64,000 nucleotides of DNA from Ottowia massiliensis. Lineage in GTDB: Bacteria > Pseudomonadota > Gammaproteobacteria > Burkholderiales > Burkholderiaceae_C. The notes below the pieces were generated by a model. It was given only the letters and a program-made list of their open reading frames with translations. It had not been told where the DNA came from and made no database searches. A program made the translations under genes and the position numbers. The stretch covers positions 558,001 to 622,000 of the forward strand of contig NZ_LT964854.1 in assembly GCF_900240305.1 (NCBI RefSeq). The letters run 5' to 3'. This document shows positions 8,573 to 16,717 of the stretch, one piece after another. Each line of letters begins with the position of its first letter. The stretch's first letter is position 1.

Positions 8573-9174
8573 GCGATTTCTTTCGCCTTCGCCCCCTTCA
8601 TGCCGCCTGCCACTGCGGCCAGCCCCATGCCCGTGATGAAGCCTGCTCCGAGCGCCGCGTGCTGCTGGGCCTGATGGCCCTGTCAGCCATCGCCCCGCTG
8701 GCGGCGTGCAGCAACGAAACCGGCAGCCAGGCCGTCAGCACCGAACCCGTTGAAATCACCGCCTCCACCTCCTGCGAGCTGGACGGCATGCTGCTCACCG
8801 ACTACCCCGGCCCCAAGGGCCAGATTCACTACGCGGGCGAAGACCGTCCCTGGTTTTATTGCGACACCATCGAAGTGCTCAACACCCTGCTGCTGCCCGA
8901 GCAAATCCGCAAGGTGAACGCCGTCTATGTGCAAGACATGGGCCGCGCCGACTGGGACAACCCCAAAGGCGCCTGGATCGACGCGCGCACCGCCCTTTAT
9001 GTGCAAGGCAGCAAGCGCAAAGGCTCCATGGGCGAAACCCTGGGCACCTTCAGCAGCGAAGAAGACGCGCAAAAGTTCATCGCCGAATACGGCGGCAAGC
9101 TGCTGCGCATGAACGAAATCACCCCTGAAATGATTGATCTGCGCGGCGGCTCCGGGCTGGACAACAGCATGTGA
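8569..9174 (+). CDS. nosL: NosL copper-chaperone lipoprotein
   Basis: Outer-facing lipoprotein that delivers Cu(I) for NosZ maturation. 201 residues. A long N-terminus (residues 1-30) contains several Cys and His (HAACHCG, C26) before the hydrophobic signal and the lipobox L44-A-A-C47. The NosL core has C69-E-L-D-G-M74 in place of the CxxCGM form seen in many family members. It is the last tightly coupled gene of the nos operon. The Cys/His-rich stretch before the signal is unusual; an internal start is possible. Confidence 0.9.
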   Translation: MSDFFRLRPLHAACHCGQPHARDEACSERRVLLGLMALSAIAPLAACSNETGSQAVSTEPVEITASTSCELDGMLLTDYPGPKGQIHYAGEDRPWFYCDTIEVLNTLLLPEQIRKVNAVYVQDMGRADWDNPKGAWIDARTALYVQGSKRKGSMGETLGTFSSEEDAQKFIAEYGGKLLRMNEITPEMIDLRGGSGLDNSM

Positions 9175-9240
9175 GCGCCGCTCCATGTGCCTGAACAGCG
9201 CCTGAAAAACGCCCGGAAGCAGGGCCGGTTTTACCCTCTA

Positions 9241-9322
9241 TTTCGCTCCTTGATTCATAGCATGAGGTCCTAGTGGAATGGGCGCGAAAGCCAGTTTTGG
9301 CCCCTCAAATTTGCTCCTGTCC
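9241..9322 (-). repeat. 87-bp family repeat, copy 1 (reverse)
   Basis: Reverse copy between nosL and the second nosL-like gene. Conserved features: CATAGCATGAGGTCCTAGTG, then AAATTTGCTCCTG at the right end. Confidence 0.85.
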
Positions 9323-9350
9323 TTGTTATCACGCCCTTCTTCAGCCCGCC

Positions 9351-10052
9351 ATGAGCCAGCCGCCTTTGCTGACCCCGCCCGCTGCCGCCGCCTCTGCCAA
9401 AACGCCCCTCACACGCCGCCGCTGGCTCTGGCTGGCAGGCGCTGGCGCGCTGGCTGCGGCAGGCGCGGCGGGCCTGGCCCTGCGCCGCGCCGCGCCCGGG
9501 CAGCCGCCAGCGGGCGACGAAGGGCTGGATGAAGTCTGCATCGTCGCCCCGCCCACCCCTTACGACCCCGCCAGCGGCCTGCCGCCCGAAGCCCCGCGCC
9601 CCGTGCCGCCAGACGCGCGCTGCCCCGTCTGCGGCATGTTCCCCGCCCGCAACCCGCGCTGGGCCGCCCAGATCATCTACACCGACCACTCGGCGCAGTA
9701 TTTCGACTCGCCCGTCAATTTGCTGCTGTTTCTGGCCAACGTCAGCCGCTACAGCCCCAACCGCAGCGAGGCCGACGTGCAATCGCGCTGGGTGACGGAT
9801 GCCGCCAGCGGCCAGTGGACGCCGCTGAAGCAAGCCTGGTTCGTGCACGGCTCCGAAGTGCGCGGCCCCATGCGCACGCCCGACCTGCCCGCCTTCGCCC
9901 GCGAGGAAGACGCCGCACGCTTTGCCGCCAAGCGCGGCGGCCAGGCGCTGCCCTGGGCGCGCATCACGCCCCAAATCCTCGAGGCCCTGTCCAAAGAGCG
10001 CGGCGGCCCGCACAACCACGCCAGCCACGGCGCTGCCGCCGCAGCGCCCTGA
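9351..10052 (+). CDS. Second NosL-family protein, membrane-anchored
   Basis: 233 residues from the ATG at 9351. After a Pro/Ala-rich start comes T21-R-R-R-W and a hydrophobic helix (about 26-45), either a Tat-like signal or a membrane anchor; there is no lipobox. The metal-binding motif C91-P-V-C94-G-M96 is intact, unlike in the upstream NosL. The tail is His-containing (HNHASHG). Family knowledge points to copper delivery to NosZ. It is separated from nosL by an 87-bp repeat, so it may have its own promoter. I leave the symbol blank because the two NosL paralogues cannot be ranked from sequence alone. Confidence 0.85.
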   Translation: MSQPPLLTPPAAAASAKTPLTRRRWLWLAGAGALAAAGAAGLALRRAAPGQPPAGDEGLDEVCIVAPPTPYDPASGLPPEAPRPVPPDARCPVCGMFPARNPRWAAQIIYTDHSAQYFDSPVNLLLFLANVSRYSPNRSEADVQSRWVTDAASGQWTPLKQAWFVHGSEVRGPMRTPDLPAFAREEDAARFAAKRGGQALPWARITPQILEALSKERGGPHNHASHGAAAAAP

Positions 10053-10110
10053 TTTCCTGCTGCTGCGGCGGTTTCTTTCCACCTTTTCTCTCACGATTTT
10101 TCCGGCCACC

Positions 10111-10971
10111 ATGAAAAAAGTCGTCGTCGGCGTCTCGCGCGCCCTCTCTCCCCACCCCGTAGGCAATGCCTTTGAAGAGCAGCTTTTCTTCACCTATGAC
10201 GGCATGGGCCGCCAGACCAATGCCGCCATTCGCGCCACCCACGCCGCCTGCGCCAGCGCGCCAGCGGGCGCCAGCACCGGCGCGCAAGCCTTTTGCGGCC
10301 TTGAATGCGTCACCCTCCTGCTCCAGGGCGGCCTGCGCGTGCGCGACAGCGCCGGGCACGACCACACGCTGGCCGCTGGCGACGTGCTCTGGAACGGCGC
10401 GGGCCGTGGCCTGCTGCGCGAAGAACGCCCCGCGCCCGGCGCGCCGCTGGAGCAAGTCAGCCTCTGGATCAACCTGCCCGCCCAATACAAGCTCACCGAG
10501 CCGCACTGCCAGCTCATCCGCAGTGCAAGCATCCCTGCCTTGAGCCTGCCCGGCGAAACAGGCAGCCTGCGCCTGATCGCCGGTGAATGGCAAGGCCAGC
10601 TGGGCCCCGCCGAAACCGTGCAATCCCTGCAACTGTGGGACCTGACCCTCAAAGCCGGCCAGAAAACCAGCCTGCCCCTGCAAAACGGCTGGTACGCCGT
10701 GCTCCTGACCCTGACGGGCACGCTGCGCATCAGCCACTGGCTGCACCCCGTGGGGCCGCTGCAAACGGCCATGCTCGATGCCTTCGGCGACGAAGCCGGC
10801 CTGCACGCCGAAGGCGATGAAGACGTGCGCGCCATCCTCGTCAGCGCCCAGCCGCTGAACGAAGCCATCAGCGGCCAGGACGGCCTGGTGATGAACACCC
10901 CCGAGCAGCTTGCCCACATGCAGCAGGCTCTCGCGCAAGGCGCTTTCGGCGCGCTGTCCGCGCTGGATTGA
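10111..10971 (+). CDS. Pirin family protein
   Basis: 286-residue bicupin of the pirin family; family members bind a metal and some act as quercetinases or transcription co-factors, but the role here is unknown. Visible family features are HPVGNAFEEQLFFTYDGMG near the N-terminus and the second cupin segment LWDLTLKAGQKTSLPL. The ATG at 10111 lies 58 nt after the nosL-like stop, so it is probably co-transcribed. A redox or metal-related role beside the nos genes is inference. Confidence 0.75.
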   Translation: MKKVVVGVSRALSPHPVGNAFEEQLFFTYDGMGRQTNAAIRATHAACASAPAGASTGAQAFCGLECVTLLLQGGLRVRDSAGHDHTLAAGDVLWNGAGRGLLREERPAPGAPLEQVSLWINLPAQYKLTEPHCQLIRSASIPALSLPGETGSLRLIAGEWQGQLGPAETVQSLQLWDLTLKAGQKTSLPLQNGWYAVLLTLTGTLRISHWLHPVGPLQTAMLDAFGDEAGLHAEGDEDVRAILVSAQPLNEAISGQDGLVMNTPEQLAHMQQALAQGAFGALSALD

Positions 10972-11057
10972 CGCCCGCAGCCTGGCCGTGAACGGACGCC
11001 CCGGCCCCGGCGCGCGGCCCGGCGGCCAGCTTTCCTGGAGCGGGCAGGGGCTTCATT

Positions 11058-11144
11058 CATCAAAAACAGGAGCGAATTCGGCGGGCCATCAATGGGTATT
11101 CCCGCTGATTCCGCCAAGACCTGATGCTCTGATTTCAAGAGCGG
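11058..11144 (+). repeat. 87-bp family repeat, copy 2 (degenerate)
   Basis: Begins ATCAAAAACAGGAGCGAATT; the centre has drifted (CGCCAAGACCTGATGCTC) and it ends TTCAAGAGCGGA. A more diverged member of the family. Confidence 0.65.
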
Positions 11145-11259
11145 ATTTGGCGCTGCGCCTGCTTTCCTTTCGTGCCAGCGCGGGAGTCTGCGCTCGGCAG
11201 AAATGAATGAGGCGGAACGGGGCGCATCCGCGATGGAAAGGGGCCGGGGGCGGCGCTTC

Positions 11260-11418
11260 GGAACCCGTTCAGAGTCTGGCCGCGCGAGGGCGGCGCTTGA
11301 GTGATGGCCCGCAAAGCGCAGGCGCGCCTTGCAATCCGGCAGGAGTTTGCAGGGCCGCAAGAGCGTTCAAGTCCGCGCTTTTGCGCCTACGGACCGACGG
11401 CAAGCAGACGTTCAGAAG
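11260..11418. repeat. Family 2 element, degenerate, about 160 bp
   Basis: Begins GAACCCGTTCAGAGTCTGGC and ends near GCGCCTACGGACCGACGG..CGTTCAG. Internal segments such as CCGCGCTTTTGCGCCTACGG resemble the element at 39759-39895. Confidence 0.5.
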
Positions 11419-11470
11419 CCTTGCGCGCTGCTTTTTCCCTTCCAGGGCGGCGCTGACGAAGCGTTCATGT

Positions 11471-11556
11471 TCGCTCCTTCTTTCATAGCGTTACGTCTTG
11501 GTGAAATAGGCGCAATCGCCATTTCCGGGGGGCCTGAATTTGCTCCTGTTTTGATG
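11471..11556 (-). repeat. 87-bp family repeat, copy 3 (reverse)
   Basis: TCGCTCCTTCTTTCATAGC at the left end, the centre ACGTCTTGGTGAAA, and GAATTTGCTCCTGTTTTGAT at the right end. Confidence 0.75.
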
Positions 11557-11661
11557 CCATCCAGCATGCTTTCGCGCCTGCCCGCCATCCAGCCGGAAAA
11601 GGCGCAGGCCGCCAGCTGGCCGGGCCGCCCGCCTTGCGGCCAGCTTTTTGAACAGGCTCTC

Positions 11662-11874
11662 TCACGCGGGCGGCGCTTCTGACCTTTGTTCTGAAGGCGC
11701 GGCCCCGCCGCCGCAGGAGCCGGGCGCTTTGCCGCAGGTGCAGGCGTGGTCAATGCCTACGGCATTGGCCAGACCGCCGCAAGAGCCGCCGATGGGCTTG
11801 CGCCCCGCCATCACGCCAATGGCCATGCCCGCCACCACGAGCAGCATGACGATGAATGCGATGAGCCAGATCAT
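11662..11874 (-). CDS. nqrM: NqrM-like Na(+)-NQR maturation protein (DUF539)
   Basis: 70 residues: one membrane helix (about 2-22), then the family signature GGSCGGLAN and a Cys cluster, C32, C45, C47 and C54, matching the four-Cys pattern of NqrM, which is thought to deliver iron to the Na(+)-translocating NADH:quinone reductase. The start codon overlaps the apbE stop by 4 nt, so the two are co-translated. No nqr structural genes lie in this window; its client is either Nqr encoded elsewhere or, speculatively, another flavin/iron membrane protein. Confidence 0.85.
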   Translation of the reverse strand: MIWLIAFIVMLLVVAGMAIGVMAGRKPIGGSCGGLANAVGIDHACTCGKAPGSCGGGAAPSEQRSEAPPA

Positions 11875-12938
11875 GGTTTTTCTCCTTGAGGTGATGCGCC
11901 AAAGGCCGCGTCAAAAGCCGCCGTGGCCCGGGTAGCGAAGCCTGCGCCATTTTCCCGGCGGCTGACGAACAGGGCCGCAATGCCCCTGGCCTGGGCGTAG
12001 TCAAAGCCCTGCTGCGGCCCCAGCGCCATGAACAGGGTGGAGAGGCCGTCGGCCTCCAGCGCCGAAGGGGCGGCCACCGTGACGGCGGCCAGGCGATGGC
12101 GCACGGGCGCGAGCGTGCGCGGATCAATGATGTGGCTTTGCCGCTGGCCGTCCACCTCGTGCCAGTTGCGGTAGTCGCCCGAAGTGGACAGCGCCAGCCC
12201 GTTGAGCTGCACGATGCGCTGCGCCTGCCGTTCGCCTTCCAGCGGCGCCTCGATGGCAATGCGCCAGGGCGCGCCATCGGGCTTGAGGCCCACGGCTTTC
12301 ATCTCGCCCGTGATTTCCACCAGATAGCTGCCCACGCCCTGCTGCGCAAAGTAGCTGGCGACGCGATCGACCGCGTAGCCGGCGGCGATGCTGTTGAATT
12401 CCACGCGGATGGGTGCGTCCTTGCACAACTGGCCGGGCTGCACGCGCAAATGCTGCATGCCCATGCGATCGCGCGCCGCCTCCAGCTCGGCTGGCGCGGG
12501 CGCGGGCGACGCCTCGTGCGCGGGCCGCGCCGCCGCGCCGTGGCGAAAGCCCCAGGCCTCCAGCACGGGCAGCAGCGTCACGTCAAACGCGCCTTCGCTT
12601 TGCTGCGCCAGCGCCAGCGCGTGCCGCGCCAGCTCAAGCGCCGTGTCAGGCATGTCCATGCACACCGGCGCGGGCGCGGCGTTAAAGCGTGCCAAATCCG
12701 AATCGTCACGGTAGGTGGACACGGCCGCGTCAATCTCGCCCAGCAGCGCCTGCACCGCCCCTTGCGCCTGCGCGGCGGCAGGCTGGCCGCCGGAGCCTGG
12801 CACGTAGCTGATGTGGTAGGTGCTGCCCATCGTCGGCCCCTCGATGCGCACGACGGACGCGGTGGACGCAGGCTGCGGCTGGCAGCCCGCCAGCGCCGCC
12901 ATGCAGGCCAGGCAGAGAAGAAAACAGCGCGGATTCAT
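11871..12938 (-). CDS. apbE: ApbE FAD:protein FMN transferase, lipoprotein
   Basis: Periplasmic enzyme that attaches FMN through a phosphodiester bond to a Thr in flavinylation motifs of NqrB/C, RnfG and NosR. 355 residues with a lipoprotein signal (L16-A-G-C19), the N-terminal segment GPTMGSTYHISY and the C-terminal signature TSGDYRNWHEVDGQ..HIIDPRT. Its position beside the nos cluster, whose NosR carries an SGATVT site, suggests it acts as the NosX-type flavinylator; coupling to nqrM suggests it also serves Nqr. Confidence 0.93.
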   Translation of the reverse strand: MNPRCFLLCLACMAALAGCQPQPASTASVVRIEGPTMGSTYHISYVPGSGGQPAAAQAQGAVQALLGEIDAAVSTYRDDSDLARFNAAPAPVCMDMPDTALELARHALALAQQSEGAFDVTLLPVLEAWGFRHGAAARPAHEASPAPAPAELEAARDRMGMQHLRVQPGQLCKDAPIRVEFNSIAAGYAVDRVASYFAQQGVGSYLVEITGEMKAVGLKPDGAPWRIAIEAPLEGERQAQRIVQLNGLALSTSGDYRNWHEVDGQRQSHIIDPRTLAPVRHRLAAVTVAAPSALEADGLSTLFMALGPQQGFDYAQARGIAALFVSRRENGAGFATRATAAFDAAFGASPQGEKP

Positions 12939-13367
12939 GAATGATGTTTTGCCAAAGCCGCTGATTTTGCGCGCGGCCAGGCGCCTTCCGGCCCCCAGCC
13001 GCAGACACTGCTGCCGGAACGGCCGTTAAGCCACGCATGCATCCGCCCATGCATCCGCCCATATTTATTCGCCCATATTCGCGGCTGACGGTTTCATTCA
13101 CGCCGCTTGCTGGCCCAATCCGTGAAATCAAGGCCGGGCCGTAGAGCAAAAGCGATGAAGCCTGGCGGGAATGGGCGTCTCTGCCAGTGGCAGCCTTCGC
13201 GGCGCTCAAAGGCCGTCACGCGCCAGCCAGGCTGCTTGAAGCACTGAAAACAGGAGCAATTCAAAGACTTTGAAAATGGCCCTTGCGCCCATTCCACCAG
13301 GACCTCATGCTATCAATCAAGGAGCAAGATTCAGGCGGCCCGCATCCGCCCGTGGCTGCGGTGCGGA
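12939..13367. other. 429-bp gap with one repeat
   Basis: No supported gene. Holds an 87-bp family repeat at 13244-13328. Around 13120-13170 there is weak similarity to the inside of the family 2 element (GGGCCGTAGAGCAAAAGCG). The direct repeat CATGCATCCGCCCATGCATC lies at 13033-13058. Confidence 0.55.
13244..13328 (+). repeat. 87-bp family repeat, copy 4
   Basis: CTGAAAACAGGAGCAATTC, then ATTCCACCAGGACCTCATGC, then ATCAATCAAGGAGCAAG. It lies downstream of the OmpA-like gene. Confidence 0.8.
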
Positions 13368-13970
13368 TCAGTACACCTTGATTTCAACGCGGCGGTTGCG
13401 CGGCTCGTCCACGCCGTCTTCAGTGGGCACGAGCAGCTCGCGCTCGCCACGGCCCACGGCCTCGATGCGGGCAGCGGGAAAGCCTTTGGCGATGATGTCT
13501 TCCCGCAGGCGGCAGGCGCGGTTGAGCGAAAGCTCGTCATTGGCAGTCAGTGAGCCAACGGTGTCGGTGTGGCCGGTGACGATGATTTCCGCGCCGGGGC
13601 GGTTGGACACCTCGGCCAGCACGGCGTCCAGCTCGGCCTCGGATTCGGGCGTGAGCTGCACCGACCCGGTGTGAAAGTACAGCGCGTAACGCTGCGCGGG
13701 CGCAGGCGCGGCGGCCAGCAGCTTGCCCATGCGCCGCTCCACCGCGCGCGCCGTGGTGTGGCCGCGCTCCACTTCCGACTGGGTGGACACGGACAGGGTC
13801 TGGTAAGCCTCATCCAGCCGCTCGTGGCGCTCGCCCGTTTGCACTTCCACGGCGCTGCCCGGCTGGGGCAGCAGGGTGACGCGGGTGGCGGGAGCGCAGG
13901 CAGCCAGCAGCGCGGCTGCGGCCAGCAGGAGCGGCAACAGGGCCGGGCGGGAATCCGGAGAAATCCTCAT
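13368..13970 (-). CDS. OmpA-family lipoprotein
   Basis: 200 residues with a lipoprotein signal (L22-A-A-C25) and a C-terminal OmpA/MotB peptidoglycan-binding domain (about residues 95-200), recognisable from the VTGHTDTVGS segment, the LSLNRA helix and the NRRVEIKV end. It would tether the outer membrane to the cell wall. The start codon overlaps the stop of the FecR-domain gene upstream (ATGA), so the two form one operon and may act together at the envelope. Confidence 0.85.
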   Translation of the reverse strand: MRISPDSRPALLPLLLAAAALLAACAPATRVTLLPQPGSAVEVQTGERHERLDEAYQTLSVSTQSEVERGHTTARAVERRMGKLLAAAPAPAQRYALYFHTGSVQLTPESEAELDAVLAEVSNRPGAEIIVTGHTDTVGSLTANDELSLNRACRLREDIIAKGFPAARIEAVGRGERELLVPTEDGVDEPRNRRVEIKVY

Positions 13971-14527
13971 GGGCGGGTCTCGACAATGAAATCGGTGCCG
14001 CGCACGCCAATGACGGCGGTGGGCGTGGTGACTTTGACTTTTTCAGGCTGGAGCTTGGCAATCAGCCCGGTGATCACGCGCAGGCTGCCGCGCGCGAGCT
14101 TGACCCACATGCTGCCTTCCTGCGTGGTGGAGTTGAAATCGAACTCGGCCAGATCCAGCGACGAATCAGGCCCCAGCGTGAGCACGGTGCCATCGCGCAA
14201 GGTGACAGCAGCGATGCCGTCTGCGCCCGTGCTCAGGCGCTCCTGGGGCAGCAGGGCGCCGCCCACCACGGCGGCGCGGCGCGTGTCGCCCTGCGCCAGC
14301 GTGACCTGGCCTTGCACGGTCTTGAAAGTGCCCAGCCGTCCATCACCCGGCGTGATGACGAAAGCCCTGTCAGCCGCCTCGGCCGCTGGCGCCTGAGTCT
14401 GCGCCACAGGTTCAGGCCGCTGGGGGGCGCCTTCCTGCGCGGGTGCGGGCTGCGCCAGGGCGGCGGCGGCCATCAGCCCGCAACAGGCCGCCAAGCCGCG
14501 CCGCGCGATTGCTCGGAACGTGAACAT
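13967..14527 (-). CDS. FecR-domain exported protein
   Basis: 186 residues from the ATG at 14527 (GGGAGAAAG precedes it). A signal peptide (about 1-25) is followed by a Pro/Gln/Ala-rich linker and a FecR domain (about 65-170): the segments LSTGADGIAAVTLRDGTVL and TPTAVIGVRGTDF are typical. This stand-alone periplasmic form has no adjacent sigma factor, so it is unlikely to be a classic anti-sigma regulator. It is coupled to the OmpA-like lipoprotein downstream. Confidence 0.82.
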   Translation of the reverse strand: MFTFRAIARRGLAACCGLMAAAALAQPAPAQEGAPQRPEPVAQTQAPAAEAADRAFVITPGDGRLGTFKTVQGQVTLAQGDTRRAAVVGGALLPQERLSTGADGIAAVTLRDGTVLTLGPDSSLDLAEFDFNSTTQEGSMWVKLARGSLRVITGLIAKLQPEKVKVTTPTAVIGVRGTDFIVETRP

Positions 14528-14641
14528 CAGTGCTTTCTCCCATTTGGTTGCAAAAAGTGGACGAATGCTAACGCAGGCATCTTGACGGCGCTGCGTGAAA
14601 CAGCGTATCGCAACGTATTGCGGCGCGCTGCGCGCCATGCG

Positions 14642-15070
14642 CTATGACTTGGGCGGCGCGTCGTGCACGACGAACGTGGGCACGCCCATGCCGCTGGGCG
14701 CAAAGAGAAAGGGCACTGTCACCCACATGGCATCGGGCGTGCCGTTGCGCGTGCCGGGCAGAAAGCGCGTGGCCAGAAGCCGGCGCACGGCGTAGTTGTC
14801 CAGCGAGGGGTAGCCGCTGGACTGCCTGATCTCGGCCCTGGAAGCGCAGCCATTCGTTTCAACCAGCACCTTCACCAGCACGCGGGGAATGTTCTCGCGC
14901 GCCTGCCCTTTCGGCACAGGCTGCCAGGCGGCCTGCCGGTCGGCGGACGTGGGCATGGGTGCGCAGGCTGGATAGGGCTGCTGGCGCGCTGACGCATCCG
15001 CCGCACGGGGCGGCGCGCCACATGCAGCAGCCAGCAAGCTGACACAAAAAAGAAGGGGCAGCGTGCGCAT
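14642..15070 (-). CDS. TonB C-terminal-domain-like lipoprotein
   Basis: 142 residues from the ATG at 15070. Lipoprotein signal ending L-A-A-A-C; the mature part carries a TonB-C-like fold (PRVLVKVLVETNGCASRAEI, then LDNYAVRRLLATRFLPG). TonB-type domains link inner-membrane energy to outer-membrane receptors, but without a membrane anchor or Pro-rich spacer this one more likely has a structural or periplasmic role. It lies just downstream of dcd, 8 nt after its stop. Confidence 0.7.
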   Translation of the reverse strand: MRTLPLLFCVSLLAAACGAPPRAADASARQQPYPACAPMPTSADRQAAWQPVPKGQARENIPRVLVKVLVETNGCASRAEIRQSSGYPSLDNYAVRRLLATRFLPGTRNGTPDAMWVTVPFLFAPSGMGVPTFVVHDAPPKS

Positions 15071-15078
15071 GGGCGGCT

Positions 15079-15645
15079 TCAGGTCTTGGGCAGCGTCACG
15101 CCCACCTGGCCCTGGTACTTGCCGCCCCGGTCCTTGTAAGAGGTTTCGCATACTTCATCGCTTTCAAAAAAGAGCACCTGCGCGCAGCCTTCGCCTGCGT
15201 AAATCTTGGCGGGCAAGGGCGTGGTGTTGCTGAATTCCAGGGTCACATAGCCCTCCCATTCCGGCTCGAAGGGGGTCACATTAACGATGATTCCGCAGCG
15301 CGCGTAAGTGCTTTTGCCCAGGCAAATGGTGAGCACGTTGCGCGGAATGCGGAAATATTCCACGGTGCGCGCCAGCGCAAAGCTGTTGGGCGGAATGATG
15401 CAAACCTCGCCCTCGAAATCGACAAAGCTCTTTTCGTCAAAGTTCTTCGGGTCCACCACCGTGCTGTGAATGTTGGTGAATATCTTGAATTCAGGCGCGC
15501 AGCGAATGTCATAGCCATAGCTGGAAGTGCCGTAACTGACGATCTTGCGCCCGTCCACCTGCCGCACCTGGCCCGGCTCGAAAGGCTCGATCATGCCGCG
15601 CTCCTCGGCCATGCGGCGGATCCATTTGTCACTTTTGATGCTCAT
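15079..15645 (-). CDS. dcd: dCTP deaminase
   Basis: Cytoplasmic enzyme converting dCTP to dUTP, the main dTTP precursor route in many proteobacteria. 188 residues, normal length. Family blocks seen: SYGTSSYGYDIRCAPEFKIF, the nucleotide-binding CLGKSTYARCGI, and the catalytic-site segment TPFEPEWEGYVTLEFSN. Start is an ATG with no close competitor. Confidence 0.97.
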   Translation of the reverse strand: MSIKSDKWIRRMAEERGMIEPFEPGQVRQVDGRKIVSYGTSSYGYDIRCAPEFKIFTNIHSTVVDPKNFDEKSFVDFEGEVCIIPPNSFALARTVEYFRIPRNVLTICLGKSTYARCGIIVNVTPFEPEWEGYVTLEFSNTTPLPAKIYAGEGCAQVLFFESDEVCETSYKDRGGKYQGQVGVTLPKT

Positions 15646-15710
15646 GAAAAAAAACCTGAGGCAAAAAGGAAATTCATTTTGCCGCAGGCCCGCGCGATGC
15701 CTGAAGGCCG

Positions 15711-15783
15711 CTTGCTCATGAGTTTCCGGCGCACGGACAAGCGCGGCCCTTCAGCGCAGCCTACGGCCAGATCATGAGCAGGC
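15711..15783. repeat. Short family 2-like inverted element
   Basis: The left arm GCTCATGAGTTTCCGGCGCACGG is mirrored by CTACGGCCAGATCATGAGC on the right. It resembles the ends of the element at 39759-39895 (CCGGCCGTGAGG type) but is diverged. It lies upstream of dcd. Confidence 0.45.
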
Positions 15784-15816
15784 TCCAGCGCCTCGCCACA
15801 GCCCAGCGGCGGCGGT

Positions 15817-16197
15817 TCACTGGCGGATGGTCCAATCCGCCGCGCTCATGCCGCTCTCCCTGAAATCAATCACCACATTGTGTTTGGCGGCCCCGCACTG
15901 AACCACCCACATTTCCTGCCAGCTGCGCGCGCCAGGCTCCCCCGAGGGCATGCGGGTCACGAATGGCTGCACGCCAGTGATTTTTTCGCAGCCCAGCACA
16001 CCTGCCTTGGCAGCGACCCCCATCATGGCGTCACGTTGCAATTTTTCATTGGTCAATGTGCCCTGCTGGACAGGTTTTGGCTCGGCGTGGTCGGTTTTGC
16101 GAGCCTGCTCCTTCTCCTGCGCCAGGGCCGGCGCGCATGGCAGCGCCATTGCCAATGCCAAAAATAAAGCGCCTGCGGCGCATACACGCTTTTTCAT
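15817..16197 (-). CDS. Exported protein of unknown function
   Basis: 126 residues with a clear Sec signal peptide (KKR start, hydrophobic core, cleavage near PALA). The mature part begins with a charged Glu/Lys stretch, then a compact region with two Cys (in LGCEKI and VVQCGA) that could form a disulfide. I recognise no family. It is probably periplasmic. Confidence 0.65.
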   Translation of the reverse strand: MKKRVCAAGALFLALAMALPCAPALAQEKEQARKTDHAEPKPVQQGTLTNEKLQRDAMMGVAAKAGVLGCEKITGVQPFVTRMPSGEPGARSWQEMWVVQCGAAKHNVVIDFRESGMSAADWTIRQ

Positions 16198-16717
16198 TGC
16201 ATTTTCTCCTTGTCAAAACCATTTATTCATACCATTCGACGGCGCTGCGGGTTGAAACAGCCGGGAAGGTTTCTCGGTCTTGCACTGACAATCTCCGCCG
16301 GTTTTTCCGCCGCGTCTTTTCTGCCCCTTCATCGACAAAAGCTTGCCCGCACGGTTTGCGGCAGCTTAGCCTGAATTGCAACAAAGCGGACGAGGCCGGA
16401 TACATGGGCGGCACAGCAGCCTCATAAATCAAAAATAGGAGCTAATTTAAAGCATATAAAAGCGGACTTTGCGCTCTGTTGACTAGGACTGCGCGCTATG
16501 AATGGAGGAGCAAGAATTACAGCCTCATGGCCGCCGTAGGCAACCGGCGAAGCTTTTTTCGCTAACGCCGCCACGTGCCGTGAATATTGGTGAACGCAGG
16601 CGCGCAGCGGGACCATTGACTGCCTTTGAAGTTCATGAAAAAACCCGTAAAAATTTGAGGAAGGGAAGCCATTCCGCCGCTGTCCCATTCTTAAAATTAC
16701 ATTTTTTCAAGAAAAAC
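16198..16717. other. 520-bp gap with one repeat
   Basis: No supported gene. It contains an 87-bp family repeat at 16429-16514. The rest is moderately AT-rich and presumably holds the divergent promoters of the two flanking exported-protein genes; no clear promoter boxes were recognised. Confidence 0.55.
16429..16514 (+). repeat. 87-bp family repeat, copy 5
   Basis: ATCAAAAATAGGAGCTAATT, then GTTGACTAGGACTGCGCGCT, then ATGAATGGAGGAGCAAG. A diverged but full-length copy. Confidence 0.75.

Larger units (their letters stand above)
10972..11661. other. Gene-free 690-bp gap filled with repeats
   Basis: No supported coding sequence. It contains two 87-bp family repeats (one per strand) on either side of a family 2 element at 11260-11418. 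The gap lies between the convergent nos/pirin genes and the nqrM-apbE pair. The remaining pieces show nothing recognisable. Confidence 0.7.

Noticed and set aside
10972..11500. Short plus-strand frames after the pirin gene
   Set aside because: They consist mostly of repeat sequence and show no protein-like pattern.
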